From: Pseudomonas hydrolytica
GTDB lineage: Bacteria > Pseudomonadota > Gammaproteobacteria > Pseudomonadales > Pseudomonadaceae
Assembly: GCF_021495345.1 (NCBI RefSeq)
Contig: NZ_CP099397.1
Coordinates: forward strand, 124,001-188,000
Reading direction: 5' to 3'
DNA: 64,000 bases
In this document: positions 38,774-49,070 of the stretch, piece after piece
Numbering within the stretch: the stretch's first letter is position 1
Layout: the number at the start of each line of letters is the position of its first letter
Program-made: the position numbers and the translations under genes
The notes under the pieces: generated by a model
Seen by the model: only the letters and a program-made list of their open reading frames with translations
What the model was told of the DNA's origin: nothing
Databases searched by the model: none

Positions 38774-41569
38774 ATGAGCCAAGCTCCCCTCGTTCTGGTC
38801 GACGGTTCCTCGTATCTGTACCGCGCCTTCCACGCCCTGCCGCCGCTGACCACCTCCAAGGGCATGCCTACCGGTGCGGTGAAGGGTGTGCTGAACATGC
38901 TCAAGAGCCTGCGCAAGCAGTACCCCGACAGCCCCTTCGCCGTGGTCTTCGATGCCAAGGGCGGTACCTTCCGCGACGAGCTGTTCGCCGAGTACAAGGC
39001 CAACCGCCCGTCCATGCCGGACGAGTTGCGCGTGCAGGTCGAGCCGCTGCACGCCAGCGTACGCGCCCTGGGCCTGCCGCTGCTGTGCGTGGAGGGGGTC
39101 GAGGCCGACGACGTGATCGGCACCCTGGCCCGCCAGGCCGCGGCGCAGCAGCGCGACGTGGTGATCTCCACCGGCGACAAGGACATGGCGCAGTTGGTCT
39201 GCCCGCACGTTACGCTGGTCAACACCATGACCGGAAGCGTCTACGACATCGATGGCGTGAAAGAGAAATTCGGTGTCGGTCCCGAGCTGATCATCGATTA
39301 CCTGGCGCTGATGGGCGACAAGGTCGACAACATCCCCGGCGTGCCCGGTGTAGGCGAAAAGACCGCGCTGGGCCTGCTGGTCGGCGTCGGCGGTGGCCTC
39401 GACGTGCTCTACGCCAACCTCGACAAGGTGCCCGAGCTGCCGATCCGCGGCGCCAAGAGCCTGCCGGCCAAGCTCGAGGAACACCGCGAGATGGCCTATC
39501 TCTCCTACCAGCTGGCCACCATCAAGACCGATGTGCCGCTGAACATCGAGATCGATTCGCTGCACCCGGGCGAGCCGGATCAGGCGACCCTGGTGCAGCT
39601 GTACGGCGAGCTCGAATTCAAGGCCTGGCTCGACGAGCTGTTGCGTCAGAACAAGGCCCTGGCCGCCAAGGCCGCCGTGCCGGCCGGCGACCTGTTCGCC
39701 GAGCCTGCCGGGCTGGCAACCGAGCAAGCGTCCGAGACCCCTCCGATGGGCGCCGGCGATTACGAGCTGGTGCTGGAGCAGGCACAGTTCGACGCCTGGC
39801 TGAAGAAGCTGGAGCAGGCCGAGCTGATCGCCTTCGACAGCGAAACCACCAGTATCGACGCGCAGCAGGCGCAGCTGGTCGGTCTGTCCTTCGCGGTCAA
39901 GGCCGGCGAGGCTGCCTACGTGCCGCTGGCGCACAGCTATATGGGCGTGCCGCAGCAGCTCGACCGCGACGCCGTGCTCAAGGCGCTCAAGCCGATCCTC
40001 GAAGACCCGGCCAAGGCCAAGGTCGGCCAGCACGCCAAGTACGACATCAACGTCCTGGCCAATGCCAGCACGCCCATCGCCGTGCAGGGCGTGGCCTTCG
40101 ATACCATGCTCGAATCCTACGTGCTCGATTCCACCGCCACGCGCCACGACATGGACAGCCTGGCGCTGAAATACCTGGGCCACAGCACCATCCGCTTCGA
40201 GGACATCGCCGGCCGGGGCGCCAAGCAGCTGACCTTCGACCAGATCGCCCTGGAGCAGGCCGGCCCTTACGCCGCCGAGGACGCCGACGTGACCCTGCGC
40301 CTGCACCAGGAGCTTTGGGGCAGGCTTGAGGCCGTGCCGTCACTGGCCAAGGTGCTGCGCGAGATCGAAATTCCGCTGGTGCCGGTGCTCGCGCGCATCG
40401 AGCGCAACGGCGCGCTGGTCGATGCCAAGCTGCTCGGCGAGCAGAGCGTCGAGCTGGGCGAAAAACTGGTGGAACTGGAGCGCAAGGCCTTCGAGATCGC
40501 CGGCGAGGAATTCAACCTGGCCTCGCCCAAGCAGCTGGGCGTGATCCTCTATGAAAAACTCGGCTACCCGGTAATCAGCAAGACCGCCAAGGGCCAGCCC
40601 TCCACTGCCGAGGCAGTACTCGCCGAGCTGGCCGAGCAGGACTTCGAGCTGCCCAAGGTGCTGATGCAGTACCGCTCCCTGAGCAAGCTCAAGAGCACCT
40701 ACACCGACAAGTTGCCGGAGCAGATCAACCCGCGCACCGGGCGCATCCACACCAGCTACCACCAGGCGGTGGCGGCGACCGGCCGTCTGTCGTCGAGCGA
40801 CCCGAACCTGCAGAACATCCCAATCCGCACCGCCGAGGGCAGGCGTATTCGCCAGGCGTTCGTCGCGCCCAAGGGCTACAAGATGATGGCGGCGGACTAT
40901 TCGCAGATCGAGCTGCGCATCATGGCCCACCTGGCCAAGGACGAAGGCCTGCTCGACGCCTTCCGCCATGATCTGGACGTGCACAAGGCCACTGCCGCCG
41001 AAGTGTTCGGCGTGGCGCTGGAGGAGGTGACCAGCGACCAGCGGCGCAAGGCCAAGGCCATCAACTTCGGCCTGATCTACGGCATGAGCGCCTTCGGCCT
41101 GGCCAAGCAGATCGACGTCGAGCGCAAGGAGGCGCAGGCCTATATCGACCGCTACTTCGCGCGCTATCCCGGCGTGCTGAGCTACATGGAGCGCACCCGC
41201 GCGCAGGCTGCCGAGCAGGGCTATGTGGAGACCGTGTTCGGTCGCCGCCTGTACCTGCCGGAGATCCACGCGCAGAACCAGGCCATGCGCAAGGGCGCCG
41301 AGCGCGCGGCGATCAACGCGCCGATGCAGGGCACTGCGGCGGACATCATCAAGCGCGCGATGATCGCTGTGGATGACTGGCTGCAAGGCAGCGGCATCGA
41401 CGCCCGCATCATTCTCCAGGTGCACGACGAACTGGTTCTCGAGGTTCGCGAGGATCTGCTCGAAGAGGTCGGCGCCCAGCTCAAGGTGCTGATGGGTGGG
41501 GCCGCGCAGCTGGATGTGCCACTGCTGGTGGAAGTCGGCGTAGGCGCCAACTGGGACGAAGCGCATTGA
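38774..41569 (+). CDS. polA: DNA polymerase I
   Basis: 931 residues, full length. Three domains: 5'-3' exonuclease (1-~300; [37 protein letters not shown]), 3'-5' exonuclease (~310-510; proofreading residues in AFDSETTS look intact), and polymerase (~520-931; [42 protein letters not shown]). It fills gaps in repair and removes RNA primers. ATG 38774 was chosen; the longer frame starts with TTG at 38762. Confidence 0.97.
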   Translation: MSQAPLVLVDGSSYLYRAFHALPPLTTSKGMPTGAVKGVLNMLKSLRKQYPDSPFAVVFDAKGGTFRDELFAEYKANRPSMPDELRVQVEPLHASVRALGLPLLCVEGVEADDVIGTLARQAAAQQRDVVISTGDKDMAQLVCPHVTLVNTMTGSVYDIDGVKEKFGVGPELIIDYLALMGDKVDNIPGVPGVGEKTALGLLVGVGGGLDVLYANLDKVPELPIRGAKSLPAKLEEHREMAYLSYQLATIKTDVPLNIEIDSLHPGEPDQATLVQLYGELEFKAWLDELLRQNKALAAKAAVPAGDLFAEPAGLATEQASETPPMGAGDYELVLEQAQFDAWLKKLEQAELIAFDSETTSIDAQQAQLVGLSFAVKAGEAAYVPLAHSYMGVPQQLDRDAVLKALKPILEDPAKAKVGQHAKYDINVLANASTPIAVQGVAFDTMLESYVLDSTATRHDMDSLALKYLGHSTIRFEDIAGRGAKQLTFDQIALEQAGPYAAEDADVTLRLHQELWGRLEAVPSLAKVLREIEIPLVPVLARIERNGALVDAKLLGEQSVELGEKLVELERKAFEIAGEEFNLASPKQLGVILYEKLGYPVISKTAKGQPSTAEAVLAELAEQDFELPKVLMQYRSLSKLKSTYTDKLPEQINPRTGRIHTSYHQAVAATGRLSSSDPNLQNIPIRTAEGRRIRQAFVAPKGYKMMAADYSQIELRIMAHLAKDEGLLDAFRHDLDVHKATAAEVFGVALEEVTSDQRRKAKAINFGLIYGMSAFGLAKQIDVERKEAQAYIDRYFARYPGVLSYMERTRAQAAEQGYVETVFGRRLYLPEIHAQNQAMRKGAERAAINAPMQGTAADIIKRAMIAVDDWLQGSGIDARIILQVHDELVLEVREDLLEEVGAQLKVLMGGAAQLDVPLLVEVGVGANWDEAH

Positions 41570-41666
41570 CCCGCGCGAAGCGGCGCGAGGCCGCGGCAGC
41601 TCTGGCTTATGGTCTTGAGGGCTGAATCGACGCTTTCTTATGGCAAATGGTTTTTAAGAAGGCGAT

Positions 41667-41694
41667 GAACTTTCCGCGGCGCCGCCCGGTCAGA
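41667..41694 (+). promoter_or_regulatory. AlgU (sigma-22)-type promoter of ersA
   Basis: GAACTT (41667-41672), 17-base spacer and TCAGA (41690-41694) match the envelope-stress sigma factor consensus GAACTT-N16/17-TCtgA. It lies six bases upstream of the predicted sRNA start. Known P. aeruginosa ErsA is under the same sigma factor. Confidence 0.77.
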
Positions 41695-41700
41695 GCTCAT

Positions 41701-41830
41701 GAATGGCCGCAAAGCCCTTCAATGCTCCTTTGTTGTGTTAAGTGTTGGCAGACATCTGAACCCCGCCCTAGCGGTTCAGACCTTAAACCCCGAACTTCTC
41801 CCTCCCCATACGAAGCTCGGGGTTTTTTTT
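41701..41830 (+). ncRNA. ersA: ErsA-like small regulatory RNA
   Basis: About 130 nt, the length of ErsA, at the same locus between polA and engB (the Spot 42 position in E. coli). Seen: an AlgU promoter just upstream; a hairpin TCTGAACC/GGTTCAGA (41755-41780); and a terminator CCCCGA-A-CTTC / GAAG-C-TCGGGG (41788-41822) with T8. The terminator loop holds the C/U-rich TCTCCCTCCCC, which could be the seed that pairs with ribosome sites. ErsA is known to regulate envelope and virulence genes; target identity here is inferred. The flanking 41570-41700 holds no gene. Confidence 0.83.
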
Positions 41831-41901
41831 GCCTGCAGAAAAGTGCCGTACGCGCATTCAGATGGTGATCTCCCCTAGCGGGAGAGGGCGGCTACAGTTC
41901 C

Positions 41902-41962
41902 GTAGGGTGCGCTGTGCGCACCGGATACTCTCTACGGTCTCGGTGCGCACAGCGCACCCTAC
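41902..41962. repeat. Perfect 22-bp inverted repeat downstream of engB
   Basis: Arms at 41902-41923 (GTAGGGTGCGCTGTGCGCACCG) and 41941-41962 are exact reverse complements around a 17-base loop. The engB stop is at 41964-41966, so the repeat is positioned as its terminator. It lacks a T-run. Related sequence sits at 37251-37307. Confidence 0.87.
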
Positions 41963-41963
41963 T

Positions 41964-42614
41964 TCAGGCCTCCTCGGCGCTTTCTTCATCCTCTTGCGGC
42001 AACAGGTCCAGCCAGCCGGCCAGTACCATCTGTGCCTCTTCCACGCCCATGCGCTTGGGCGCCGAGAACAGCTGGATGCTGATGCCCTCGCCCCACTGCT
42101 TGCGGATTTCCTGACGCACCTTGAGCAATGCGTTCTTCGCCGCGCCGAAGGCCAGCTTGTCGGCCTTGGTCAGCAGGATGTGCAGCGGCATGCCGCTGGC
42201 CACCGACCAGTCCAGCATCATCCGGTCGAACTCGGTCAGCGGGTGGCGGATATCCATCATCAACACCAGGCCGCAGAGGCTCTCGCGACTGCCCAGGTAG
42301 GCTTCCAGGTGCTTCTGCCAGTGCTGCTTGAGCGGGATCGGCACCTTGGCGTAGCCGTAGCCGGGCAGGTCCACCAGGCGGCGCTCGTCATCCAGGCGGA
42401 AGAAATTGAGCAGCTGGGTACGACCCGGGGTTTTCGAGGTGCGCGCCAGGCTGGCATGGGTCAGGGTGTTCAGCGCGCTCGACTTGCCGGCGTTGGAGCG
42501 GCCGGCGAAAGCCACTTCCAGGCCGCTGTCCTCGGGGCACTGATCGACCTTGGCGGCACTGATGAGGAAGCTGGCCTGCTGGCACAGTCCGATGATGGGA
42601 TTCTTCGGGAGCAT
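41964..42614 (-). CDS. engB: Ribosome biogenesis GTPase EngB/YsxC
   Basis: 216 residues of the TRAFAC GTPases, needed for large ribosomal subunit assembly. Motifs: G1 GRSNAGKSS (about 35-43), G2 TPGRTQ, G3 DLPGYGYAK (about 80), G4 LTKADK (about 145), and G5 region QLFSAPK. ATG 42614 starts the conserved [11 protein letters not shown]; the longer frame is upstream sequence. Divergent to the cytochrome c5 gene. Confidence 0.95.
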   Translation of the reverse strand: MLPKNPIIGLCQQASFLISAAKVDQCPEDSGLEVAFAGRSNAGKSSALNTLTHASLARTSKTPGRTQLLNFFRLDDERRLVDLPGYGYAKVPIPLKQHWQKHLEAYLGSRESLCGLVLMMDIRHPLTEFDRMMLDWSVASGMPLHILLTKADKLAFGAAKNALLKVRQEIRKQWGEGISIQLFSAPKRMGVEEAQMVLAGWLDLLPQEDEESAEEA

Positions 42615-42738
42615 GGGGGTATCCGGTGGGTGCCTCGATTCCCGTTCAGCGGTACGAGGACTTGCGACATTTCCGCGCACCTGCGGCACGCCGGGGGGCG
42701 CGGCAAGCGGCGTCGTTTCCGTTTCAGCGTTGCCAGTA

Positions 42739-42744
42739 TATAAT
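42739..42744 (+). promoter_or_regulatory. -10 element upstream of the cytochrome c genes
   Basis: A consensus TATAAT, 120 bp before the cytochrome c5 start on the same strand. The -35 region around 42716 (TTTCCG-like) is weak, so an activator may be needed or the site may be extended -10-like. Candidate only. Confidence 0.4.
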
Positions 42745-42858
42745 GCCGCAGATTTTGTGTGCGCTTTGTCCCACCCGCAGGAACCCGATTAAGGGGAACG
42801 ATCAAAGGCTCTGCTCGATAGAAGGCAGGACGTTTCCCTCCCTGATGAGGTCGATCTG

Positions 42859-43149
42859 ATGAAGAAAATGCTGCTCGCGGCTGCCGTTTTGATGTTGTCT
42901 TTCAATGGCCATGCCGCTCAGGATCCACAAGCCGTGTACGACCGCTCCTGTGGCGTCTGCCACAATGGCCAGATTCCCACCGCGCCGCTCAAGGGCGACA
43001 AGGCCGCCTGGGAACCACGTCTGGCCAAGGGTATGGATGCACTGGTGGAGAGCGTCACCAATGGTTTGAATGCCATGCCGCCGCGCGGTCTGTGCATGGA
43101 CTGCACCGCAGAGGACTACCAGGCGGTCATCAAGCTGATGACCGAATGA
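42859..43149 (+). CDS. Cytochrome c5-family protein
   Basis: 96 residues: a signal peptide ending in FNGHAAQ, CGVCH haem c attachment (about 31-35), a Met ligand likely in the LNAMPPRGLCMDC segment, and the CMDC pair characteristic of cytochrome c5. It is a periplasmic electron carrier. It is followed by cytochrome c4, as in P. aeruginosa (PA5491-PA5490). Confidence 0.9.
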   Translation: MKKMLLAAAVLMLSFNGHAAQDPQAVYDRSCGVCHNGQIPTAPLKGDKAAWEPRLAKGMDALVESVTNGLNAMPPRGLCMDCTAEDYQAVIKLMTE

Positions 43150-43197
43150 GTGGGCCCGCCCGATAACCTTCTCTCTTAGCCGTAATTGGATTAGCTG

Positions 43198-43803
43198 ATG
43201 AACAAAGTACTCGTGAGTCTGCTGTTGACCCTGGGCCTCACCGGCGTGGCACAGGCTGCTGGCGATGCCGAAGCCGGTCAGGGCAAAGTCGCTGTCTGTG
43301 GTGCCTGCCATGGTGCCGATGGCAACAGCCCCGCGCCAAACTTCCCCAAGCTGGCCGGTCAGGGCGAGCGCTACTTGCTCAAGCAGCTGCACGACATCAA
43401 GTCCGGTGCGCGTCCGGTGGTCGAGATGACCGGCATGCTGGACAACCTCAGCGATCAGGACATGGCCGATATCGCCGCCTACTTCGCCAGCCAGCAGATG
43501 AGCGTCGGCGCTGCCGATCCGAAGCTGGTCGAGCGCGGCGAAGCGCTGTTCCGCGGCGGCAAGCTGGAAGAGGGCATGCCGGCCTGCACCGGTTGCCATT
43601 CGCCTGATGGTGCCGGTCTGGCCGCCGCTGGTTTCCCGAAGCTGGGTGGCCAGCACGCCGCTTACGTGGCCAAGCAGCTGACCGATTTCCGCGAGGGCGA
43701 CCGCACCAACGACGGCGACGCGATGATCATGCGTGCCATCGCTGCCAAGCTGAGCAACAAGGATATCGAGGCGGTTTCCAGCTTCATCCAGGGTCTGCAC
43801 TAA
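43198..43803 (+). CDS. cc4: Dihaem cytochrome c4
   Basis: 201 residues: a signal peptide (cleavage after AQAA, about 20) and two homologous cytochrome c domains, with CGACHG (about 34-39) and CTGCHS (about 130-135). Methionine ligands are expected in VEMTGMLDNLSDQDM and DAMIMRAIAAKLS. Cytochrome c4 is an electron donor to terminal oxidases, so it can feed the caa3 or cbb3 oxidases. Confidence 0.93.
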   Translation: MNKVLVSLLLTLGLTGVAQAAGDAEAGQGKVAVCGACHGADGNSPAPNFPKLAGQGERYLLKQLHDIKSGARPVVEMTGMLDNLSDQDMADIAAYFASQQMSVGAADPKLVERGEALFRGGKLEEGMPACTGCHSPDGAGLAAAGFPKLGGQHAAYVAKQLTDFREGDRTNDGDAMIMRAIAAKLSNKDIEAVSSFIQGLH

Positions 43804-43845
43804 GCGGTTGTTGCAAGCGACCACTGTTGCAGTTGGTAAGACAAA

Positions 43846-43868
43846 GGGTGGCCGCGGCCACCCTTTTT
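43846..43868 (+). terminator. Intrinsic terminator after cytochrome c4
   Basis: GGGTGGCC, two-base loop, GGCCACCC, then TTTTT. It ends the cytochrome operon; dsbA begins 99 bp later. Confidence 0.87.
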
Positions 43869-43966
43869 CATTTGCGCCGCGGCTACAATGGCCGGAACCT
43901 GCCTCGTGTCATCCGGTCTTACTAGCGATTCGCCACGAGGCGATGCCTACTACCAAGGAGTACCCC

Positions 43967-44593
43967 ATGCGTAACCTGATTCTCGGCGCCGCTCTGGCCA
44001 TCAGCAGCCTGTTCGGGATCACCGCTCATGCCGAGCCGGTGGCTGGCCAGCAGTACGTCGAGCTGAAGAGCCCGGTGCCGGTGTCCAAGCCTGGCAAGGT
44101 CGAGGTGGTGGAGCTGTTCTGGTACGGCTGCCCGCATTGCTACCAGTTCGAAGCGACCCTCAACCCCTGGGTCGAGAAGCTGCCGGACGACGTCAACTTC
44201 GTGCGCATCCCCGCCCTGTTCGGCGGTATCTGGAACGTCCACGGCCAGGCGTTCATCACCCTGGAAATGATGAAGGTCGAGCACAAGGTGCATGACGCCG
44301 TGTTCACCGCCATCCACCAGGAGAAGAAGAAGCTGGGCTCCGCCGAGGAATTCGCCGACTTCGTCGCCACCCAGGGTGTCGATCGCGACGCCTTCCTCAA
44401 GACCTTCAACTCCTTCGCCGTCAAAGGCCAGATGGAAAAGGCCAAGAAGCTGGCCATGGCCTACCAGATCACCGGTGTGCCGGTGATGATCGTCGGCGGC
44501 AAGTACCGCTTCGACCTGGGCTCGGCCGGTGGCCCGCAGCAGACCCTCGAGGTCGCCGACCACCTGATCGCCAAGGAGCGCGCCGCGCTTTAA
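43967..44593 (+). CDS. dsbA: Thiol:disulfide interchange protein DsbA
   Basis: 208 residues: signal peptide (cleavage after THAE, about 21), a thioredoxin fold with the active site CPHC (about 54-57) in ELFWYGCPHCYQFE, an alpha-helical insertion, and the cis-proline loop at TGVPVM. It introduces disulfide bonds in the periplasm. ATG 43967 follows AAGGAG. Follows the cytochrome c genes as PA5489 does. Confidence 0.95.
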   Translation: MRNLILGAALAISSLFGITAHAEPVAGQQYVELKSPVPVSKPGKVEVVELFWYGCPHCYQFEATLNPWVEKLPDDVNFVRIPALFGGIWNVHGQAFITLEMMKVEHKVHDAVFTAIHQEKKKLGSAEEFADFVATQGVDRDAFLKTFNSFAVKGQMEKAKKLAMAYQITGVPVMIVGGKYRFDLGSAGGPQQTLEVADHLIAKERAAL

Positions 44594-44612
44594 GCGGCCG
44601 CGGGCGCCGAGC

Positions 44613-45485
44613 ATGTTGCGCCGCTGGCGAAAGACTCGTGCGGTTGGCCTGTGCGACCCACGGGTCAACCCGCACTGCCAGCCCAACGCCGAATGGCCCA
44701 GCGACGGCCTGTTGCGTCTGCTCAGTTTCAACGTGCAGGTCGGCATCAACACCCAGCGTTACCATCACTACCTGACCCGCAGCTGGCAGCATCTGCTGCC
44801 GCATGCCGGACGTGCCGGCAATCTGCAGCGCATCGGCGACCTGCTCGCCGACTTCGATCTGGTCGCCCTGCAGGAGGTCGATGGCGGCAGCCTGCGTTCG
44901 GGCTACGTCAATCAGGTGGAATATCTGGCCCAGCAGGGCGCCTTTCCCTACTGGTATCAGCAGCTCAATCGCAACCTCGGGCGCTTCGCCCAGCACAGCA
45001 ACGGCGTGCTCAGCCGTCTGCGTCCGACCCTGCTGGAGGATCACCCGCTGCCGGGGCCACCAGGGCGCGGGGCGATTTTCCTGCAGCTGGGCGAGGGCGA
45101 ACACGCCCTGTGCGTGGTGATGATGCACCTCGCCCTGGGCGCGCGTACCCGTACCCGGCAGCTGGCCTACATCCGCGAGCGGGTCGGCGAGTTCCGCCAC
45201 CTGGTGTTGATGGGCGACATGAACACCCATGCCGTCGACCTGCTGGAGAACTCGCCGCTGCGCGATCTCGGCCTGATCGCCCCGCAGGCCGAAGCGACCT
45301 TCCCCAGCTGGCGGCCACAGCGCTGCCTGGACCATATCCTGCTCAGTTCCGAACTCGAACTGGGGCGCGTCGACGTGCTCAGCCAGCCGATTTCCGACCA
45401 CCTGCCGGTGGCCGTGGAAATCCGTCTGCCGGGCGCTCAGAATGCTGCGCCAATGCCTATGCTGAAGACGCCATCCCCTGAGTAA
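44613..45485 (+). CDS. Endonuclease/exonuclease/phosphatase-family protein
   Basis: 290 residues with EEP-fold motifs: LSFNVQVG (about 36), ALQEVDGG with the metal-binding Glu (about 90), HLALGARTR (about 172), VLMGDMNTH (about 197) and a C-terminal [10 protein letters not shown]. This is the PA5488 position. The reaction (nuclease versus phosphodiesterase) cannot be told from sequence. It ends 5 bp before dgcP, suggesting co-transcription. Confidence 0.87.
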   Translation: MLRRWRKTRAVGLCDPRVNPHCQPNAEWPSDGLLRLLSFNVQVGINTQRYHHYLTRSWQHLLPHAGRAGNLQRIGDLLADFDLVALQEVDGGSLRSGYVNQVEYLAQQGAFPYWYQQLNRNLGRFAQHSNGVLSRLRPTLLEDHPLPGPPGRGAIFLQLGEGEHALCVVMMHLALGARTRTRQLAYIRERVGEFRHLVLMGDMNTHAVDLLENSPLRDLGLIAPQAEATFPSWRPQRCLDHILLSSELELGRVDVLSQPISDHLPVAVEIRLPGAQNAAPMPMLKTPSPE

Positions 45486-45490
45486 GTCGT

Positions 45491-47311
45491 ATGAGCGATG
45501 ACGCGCAACGCTGGAAAGACAAATACCTGAGCAGCCTGGAGCAGCAGGAAAAGCTCGAGCGGCGCTGGGAGCTGCGCCTGGATCTGCTGCGCCGTGGCCT
45601 GGTGCGCAGCAGCCTGGCCGCCGAGGGGGCGGACAAGGCGGTCGACCAGTGCATGCAGGAGATGCGCGACATCTTGCGCCGCGACGACATGGATGCCGCG
45701 CTGGGCGGTTTGATTCCGCGCCTGGAAAGGGCCGTACTGGATTCGGAGCAGCGTCGCCAGCAGCGCGCCGAAGAGGCGACGGCGGCGCTGGCCGGCCTGG
45801 TCGAGCAGCTGCAGCGCCTGCAGCCGCCGCGCGAGGTACGCAAGGCGCTGAAGAGCCTCGGCAAGCAGTTGCAGGCCGCCGTGGGTCAGCAGCATCAGCT
45901 GCCGGCGCTGCTCAGCCAGCTGCGCAACCTGCAGGGACAGGCGCTGACCGTGCTGCAGGCGCCGGCCCAGGAACAGCCGGGGTTGCTGCAGCGTCTGTTC
46001 GGCAGTCGTGGCGATGCCGCCGAACAGGCGCAACCGGCCGAACAGGTGGCTGCCGCTGCTGGCGAGACGCAGCAGATCGCCGCCGAACTCCTCGACTCGC
46101 CGGCCGCACCGGTGCCCGCGCCTGCCGCCGCACTCAGTACTGCCGCGCCTGCACGATCGTCATTGGCGCCGCGGGCGGCGCTGGACAGCCTGCCGCTGCC
46201 GCCCGGCCTGGTGCCGCAGCCCGAGGATGAGGATAGCCCCTTCTCGCTGCCGACCAGCGAGCCGGGCTACAGCGCCGTGGCGCCGCATATCGCCAGCAGC
46301 CTGCGCAGCCTGCTCGATGAGCTCGAACTGCCGGCCCGGCATCGGCCGCAGGGCGAAGCCCTGCGTCTGCGCCTGGAAGGTGGCCTGAACTGGTACGAAC
46401 TGGTGCCGGTGCTGGATGACCTGGCGGTGCTGGTGCTGGCCGTGACCGACAGCGGTCAGCGCGAATTCGCCGGCTACCTCAAGCAGCTCAACGAGCGGCT
46501 GGAAGCCTTCCTCGGCACCCTCAGCGAGGCGCACGAAGGCTACAGCGCGTCGGTGGAAAGCGCGCGCAGCTTCAACCAGGAGCTGCGCGACCAGGTCACC
46601 GATCTGCAGAACCGCGTGCAGGAGGCTGCCGATCTGGAGGCACTCAAGCAGGCGCTGGAGCAGCGCCTGGACGGTCTGCTGCAGAGCGTCAGCGTGCATC
46701 AGCGCCAGCGCGACAGTCGCGAGGAGGAAGTGGCCGAGCGCCTGCAGGGACTGGTGCAGCGTGTCGCCGACATGGAGCGCGAGGCGCAGCAGTTTCGCGA
46801 ACACATCGAGGAGCAGCGGCAGAAGTCCCTGCTCGATCCGCTCACCGGGTTGCCCAACCGGGCGGCCTGGAGCGAGCGCCTGGAGCTGGAAGTGGCTCGC
46901 CGCGCGCGCTACGGCGGGGAGCTGCTGCTGGCGGTGCTCGACGTCGACCATTTCAAGCGCATCAACGACGGCTACGGGCACCTGGCCGGCGACCGGGTGC
47001 TGAAGATCATCGCCGGCGAACTGCACAAGCGCCTGCGCAAGACCGACTTCATCGCCCGTTTCGGTGGCGAGGAATTCGTGCTGCTGATTCCGGCCACTCC
47101 GCTGGAGGGTGGCATGCAGTTGCTGGAAACCCTGCGCGCCGCCATCGAGGCCTGTCCGTTTCACTTCAAGGGCGAGCCGGTGACCATCACCCTCTCCACC
47201 GGCCTTGCCGAATTCCGCGACGGCGAGAGCGCCGAGGCGGTATTCGAGCGTGCCGATCAGGCGCTGTACCGGGCCAAGGGCAACGGGCGCAATCGCGTCG
47301 AACTGGGCTGA
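45491..47311 (+). CDS. dgcP: Diguanylate cyclase DgcP
   Basis: 606 residues with a C-terminal GGDEF domain (about 445-605): [27 protein letters not shown] and the catalytic RFGGEEF. The N-terminal part is the long Ala/Gln-rich helical region of the DgcP family (a Dgc associated with the pole and FimV in P. aeruginosa), with an additional coiled coil (about 365-430). It makes c-di-GMP from GTP. The RxxD inhibitory site (five residues before GGEEF) is not clearly present ([10 protein letters not shown] instead). Confidence 0.9.
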   Translation: MSDDAQRWKDKYLSSLEQQEKLERRWELRLDLLRRGLVRSSLAAEGADKAVDQCMQEMRDILRRDDMDAALGGLIPRLERAVLDSEQRRQQRAEEATAALAGLVEQLQRLQPPREVRKALKSLGKQLQAAVGQQHQLPALLSQLRNLQGQALTVLQAPAQEQPGLLQRLFGSRGDAAEQAQPAEQVAAAAGETQQIAAELLDSPAAPVPAPAAALSTAAPARSSLAPRAALDSLPLPPGLVPQPEDEDSPFSLPTSEPGYSAVAPHIASSLRSLLDELELPARHRPQGEALRLRLEGGLNWYELVPVLDDLAVLVLAVTDSGQREFAGYLKQLNERLEAFLGTLSEAHEGYSASVESARSFNQELRDQVTDLQNRVQEAADLEALKQALEQRLDGLLQSVSVHQRQRDSREEEVAERLQGLVQRVADMEREAQQFREHIEEQRQKSLLDPLTGLPNRAAWSERLELEVARRARYGGELLLAVLDVDHFKRINDGYGHLAGDRVLKIIAGELHKRLRKTDFIARFGGEEFVLLIPATPLEGGMQLLETLRAAIEACPFHFKGEPVTITLSTGLAEFRDGESAEAVFERADQALYRAKGNGRNRVELG

Positions 47312-47328
47312 GGCCCGCCGCTGCCGCC

Positions 47329-48840
47329 TCAGTGGTCGGCCAAGGCCGCCTGCCGTCTGGTCTGCGTCTTGCCGTGGGCCTCTTCCTCGTCCTGCAGCGG
47401 CACCTCGTTGCCCTGTGCGTCATACAGCTTGCCGCCGATGAAATGGTCGCCCTCATGCAGGGCGGCGATGTCGCGATAGCGCAGGCTGCGCTCGGTACCG
47501 GCCACGAACACCGACTGCTGGTCGGAATTGCCCGCGGTGAAATGGTTGAACAGCAGGTTGAGCAGGATCGCCATGATCGCCGCCGAGCTGATGCCGGAGT
47601 GGAAGATGGTCTCGAACCAGGCCGGGAAGTGATGGTAGAAGCTCGGCATGGCGATGGGGATCATGCCGAAACCGACCGAGGTGGCGACTATCACCAGGTT
47701 CATGTTGTTGCGGTAGTCGACCTTGGCCAGGGTACGGATACCGCTGGCAGCGACCGTGCCGAACAGCACGATACCCGCGCCGCCCAGCACCGAGGTCGGC
47801 ACCGCGGCGATGACCCGGCCCATGATCGGCAGCAGGCCGAGGGTGACCAGAATCAGGCCGCCGGTGGCCACCACGTAGCGGCTTTTCACCCCGGTCACGG
47901 CCACCAGGCCGACGTTCTGGGCGAAGGCGCTCTGGGTGAAGGAGCCGAACAGCGGCGCCACCATGCTGGCGATCATGTCGGCGCGCAGGCCGTTGCCGAG
48001 GCGTTTGGAGTCCACCTTGGTATCGATGATGTCGCCCACCGCGAGGATGTCGGCCGAGGTTTCCACCAGGATCACCATTACCACGATCAGCATCGAGACG
48101 ATCGCCGCCACCTCGAATACCGGCATGCCGAAGTGCAGCGGCGCCGGGAAGGCCAGCACCGGGCCTTCGCCGACCCGGGAGAAGTCGGCCATGCCGAAGG
48201 CCAGCGCCACCAGGGTGCCGATGACCATCGCCAGCAGGATCGACAGACGCGAGATGGTGGCGCTGCCGACCTTGCTCAGCAGCAGCACCGTGGCCAGGGT
48301 GAAGGCCGCCAGGCCGATGTTGCCCATGCTGCCGAAGTCCGCCGCGGCGCTGTTGCCGCCCATGGCCCAGCGCGCGGCCACCGGCATCAGCGTCAGGCCG
48401 ATGGTGGTGATGACGATGCCGGTCACCAGCGGGGGGAAGAACTTGGTGATCTTGGAGAACACCGGCGTGATCAGCAGGCCGATCAGCGCCGCGCCTATCA
48501 CCGCGCCGAACACCACCGGCAGGCCGCCTTCGCCGCCATTGGCGCCGACTATCGCGACTATGGTGGCGACGCTGGCGAAGGACACGCCCTGCACCAGCGG
48601 CAACTGGCAGCCGAAGAAGGGCAGACCCAGGGTCTGCAGCAGGGTGGCCGCGCCGCCGACGAAAAGCGAGGCGGCGATCAGCAGGCCGATGTCCGCAGGC
48701 GACAGGCCGGCCGCCTGACCGACGATCAAGGGCACCGCGACGATGCCGCCATACATGGTCAGTACGTGCTGCAGGCCGTAGAGAAGATTGGAGCCGATAC
48801 CGAGGTTCTCGTCCTCGGGGCGCTGAGGGGTGGAGGTCAT
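47329..48840 (-). CDS. Nucleobase:cation symporter-2 (uracil/xanthine permease family)
   Basis: 503 residues, about 12-14 helices. Motifs: QHVLTMYGG near residue 25, PLVQGVSFASVATIVAIVG, ETSADILAVGDI (about 262-273, with the conserved Glu), and FGSFTQSAFAQNVGLVAVTGVKSRYV (in two parts), typical of the NCS2 xanthine/urate branch. Energised by protons or sodium. ATG 48840 was chosen; the longer frame starts at TTG 48846. Substrate (xanthine, uric acid or uracil) uncertain. Confidence 0.85.
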   Translation of the reverse strand: MTSTPQRPEDENLGIGSNLLYGLQHVLTMYGGIVAVPLIVGQAAGLSPADIGLLIAASLFVGGAATLLQTLGLPFFGCQLPLVQGVSFASVATIVAIVGANGGEGGLPVVFGAVIGAALIGLLITPVFSKITKFFPPLVTGIVITTIGLTLMPVAARWAMGGNSAAADFGSMGNIGLAAFTLATVLLLSKVGSATISRLSILLAMVIGTLVALAFGMADFSRVGEGPVLAFPAPLHFGMPVFEVAAIVSMLIVVMVILVETSADILAVGDIIDTKVDSKRLGNGLRADMIASMVAPLFGSFTQSAFAQNVGLVAVTGVKSRYVVATGGLILVTLGLLPIMGRVIAAVPTSVLGGAGIVLFGTVAASGIRTLAKVDYRNNMNLVIVATSVGFGMIPIAMPSFYHHFPAWFETIFHSGISSAAIMAILLNLLFNHFTAGNSDQQSVFVAGTERSLRYRDIAALHEGDHFIGGKLYDAQGNEVPLQDEEEAHGKTQTRRQAALADH

Positions 48841-48908
48841 GGGCAAGCTACTCGCTGTTGTTCTTGTGTGCGTACTGTAGACACTTAATGGCTATATTGG
48901 CTACAGCT

Positions 48909-48918
48909 TTGTATACAT
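48909..48918. promoter_or_regulatory. TTGTATACAT palindrome upstream of the permease gene
   Basis: TGTATACA (48910-48917) is a perfect palindrome 70 bp upstream of the permease start, in the gene-free stretch 48841-49070. Such sites are typical of GntR-type repressors of purine/pyrimidine genes; the regulator is not identified. Confidence 0.4.
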
Positions 48919-49070
48919 TTCTTTCTGCGAGCGCTTCGGGAACGCTTTGCCTGGAGGTGGTCACAAAAATGCCCCGGTACCGAGTCCGCGTTGCAACCTG
49001 ACCTGGCGGCCGGCTCGCTGGGATGCCCCCTCAGGCCCTAGACTATGCGTCCCTGTCATCGGAGACGCCC

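Noticed and set aside
38695..40329. A 544-codon plus-strand frame in the polA region
   Set aside because: It is an alternate frame of polA, Arg/Ala-rich and without domains; PolA motifs are continuous from 38774.
47332..48888. A 518-codon plus-strand frame
   Set aside because: It is antisense to the NCS2 permease, is extremely rich in His/Gln/Asp/Arg and has no domain.
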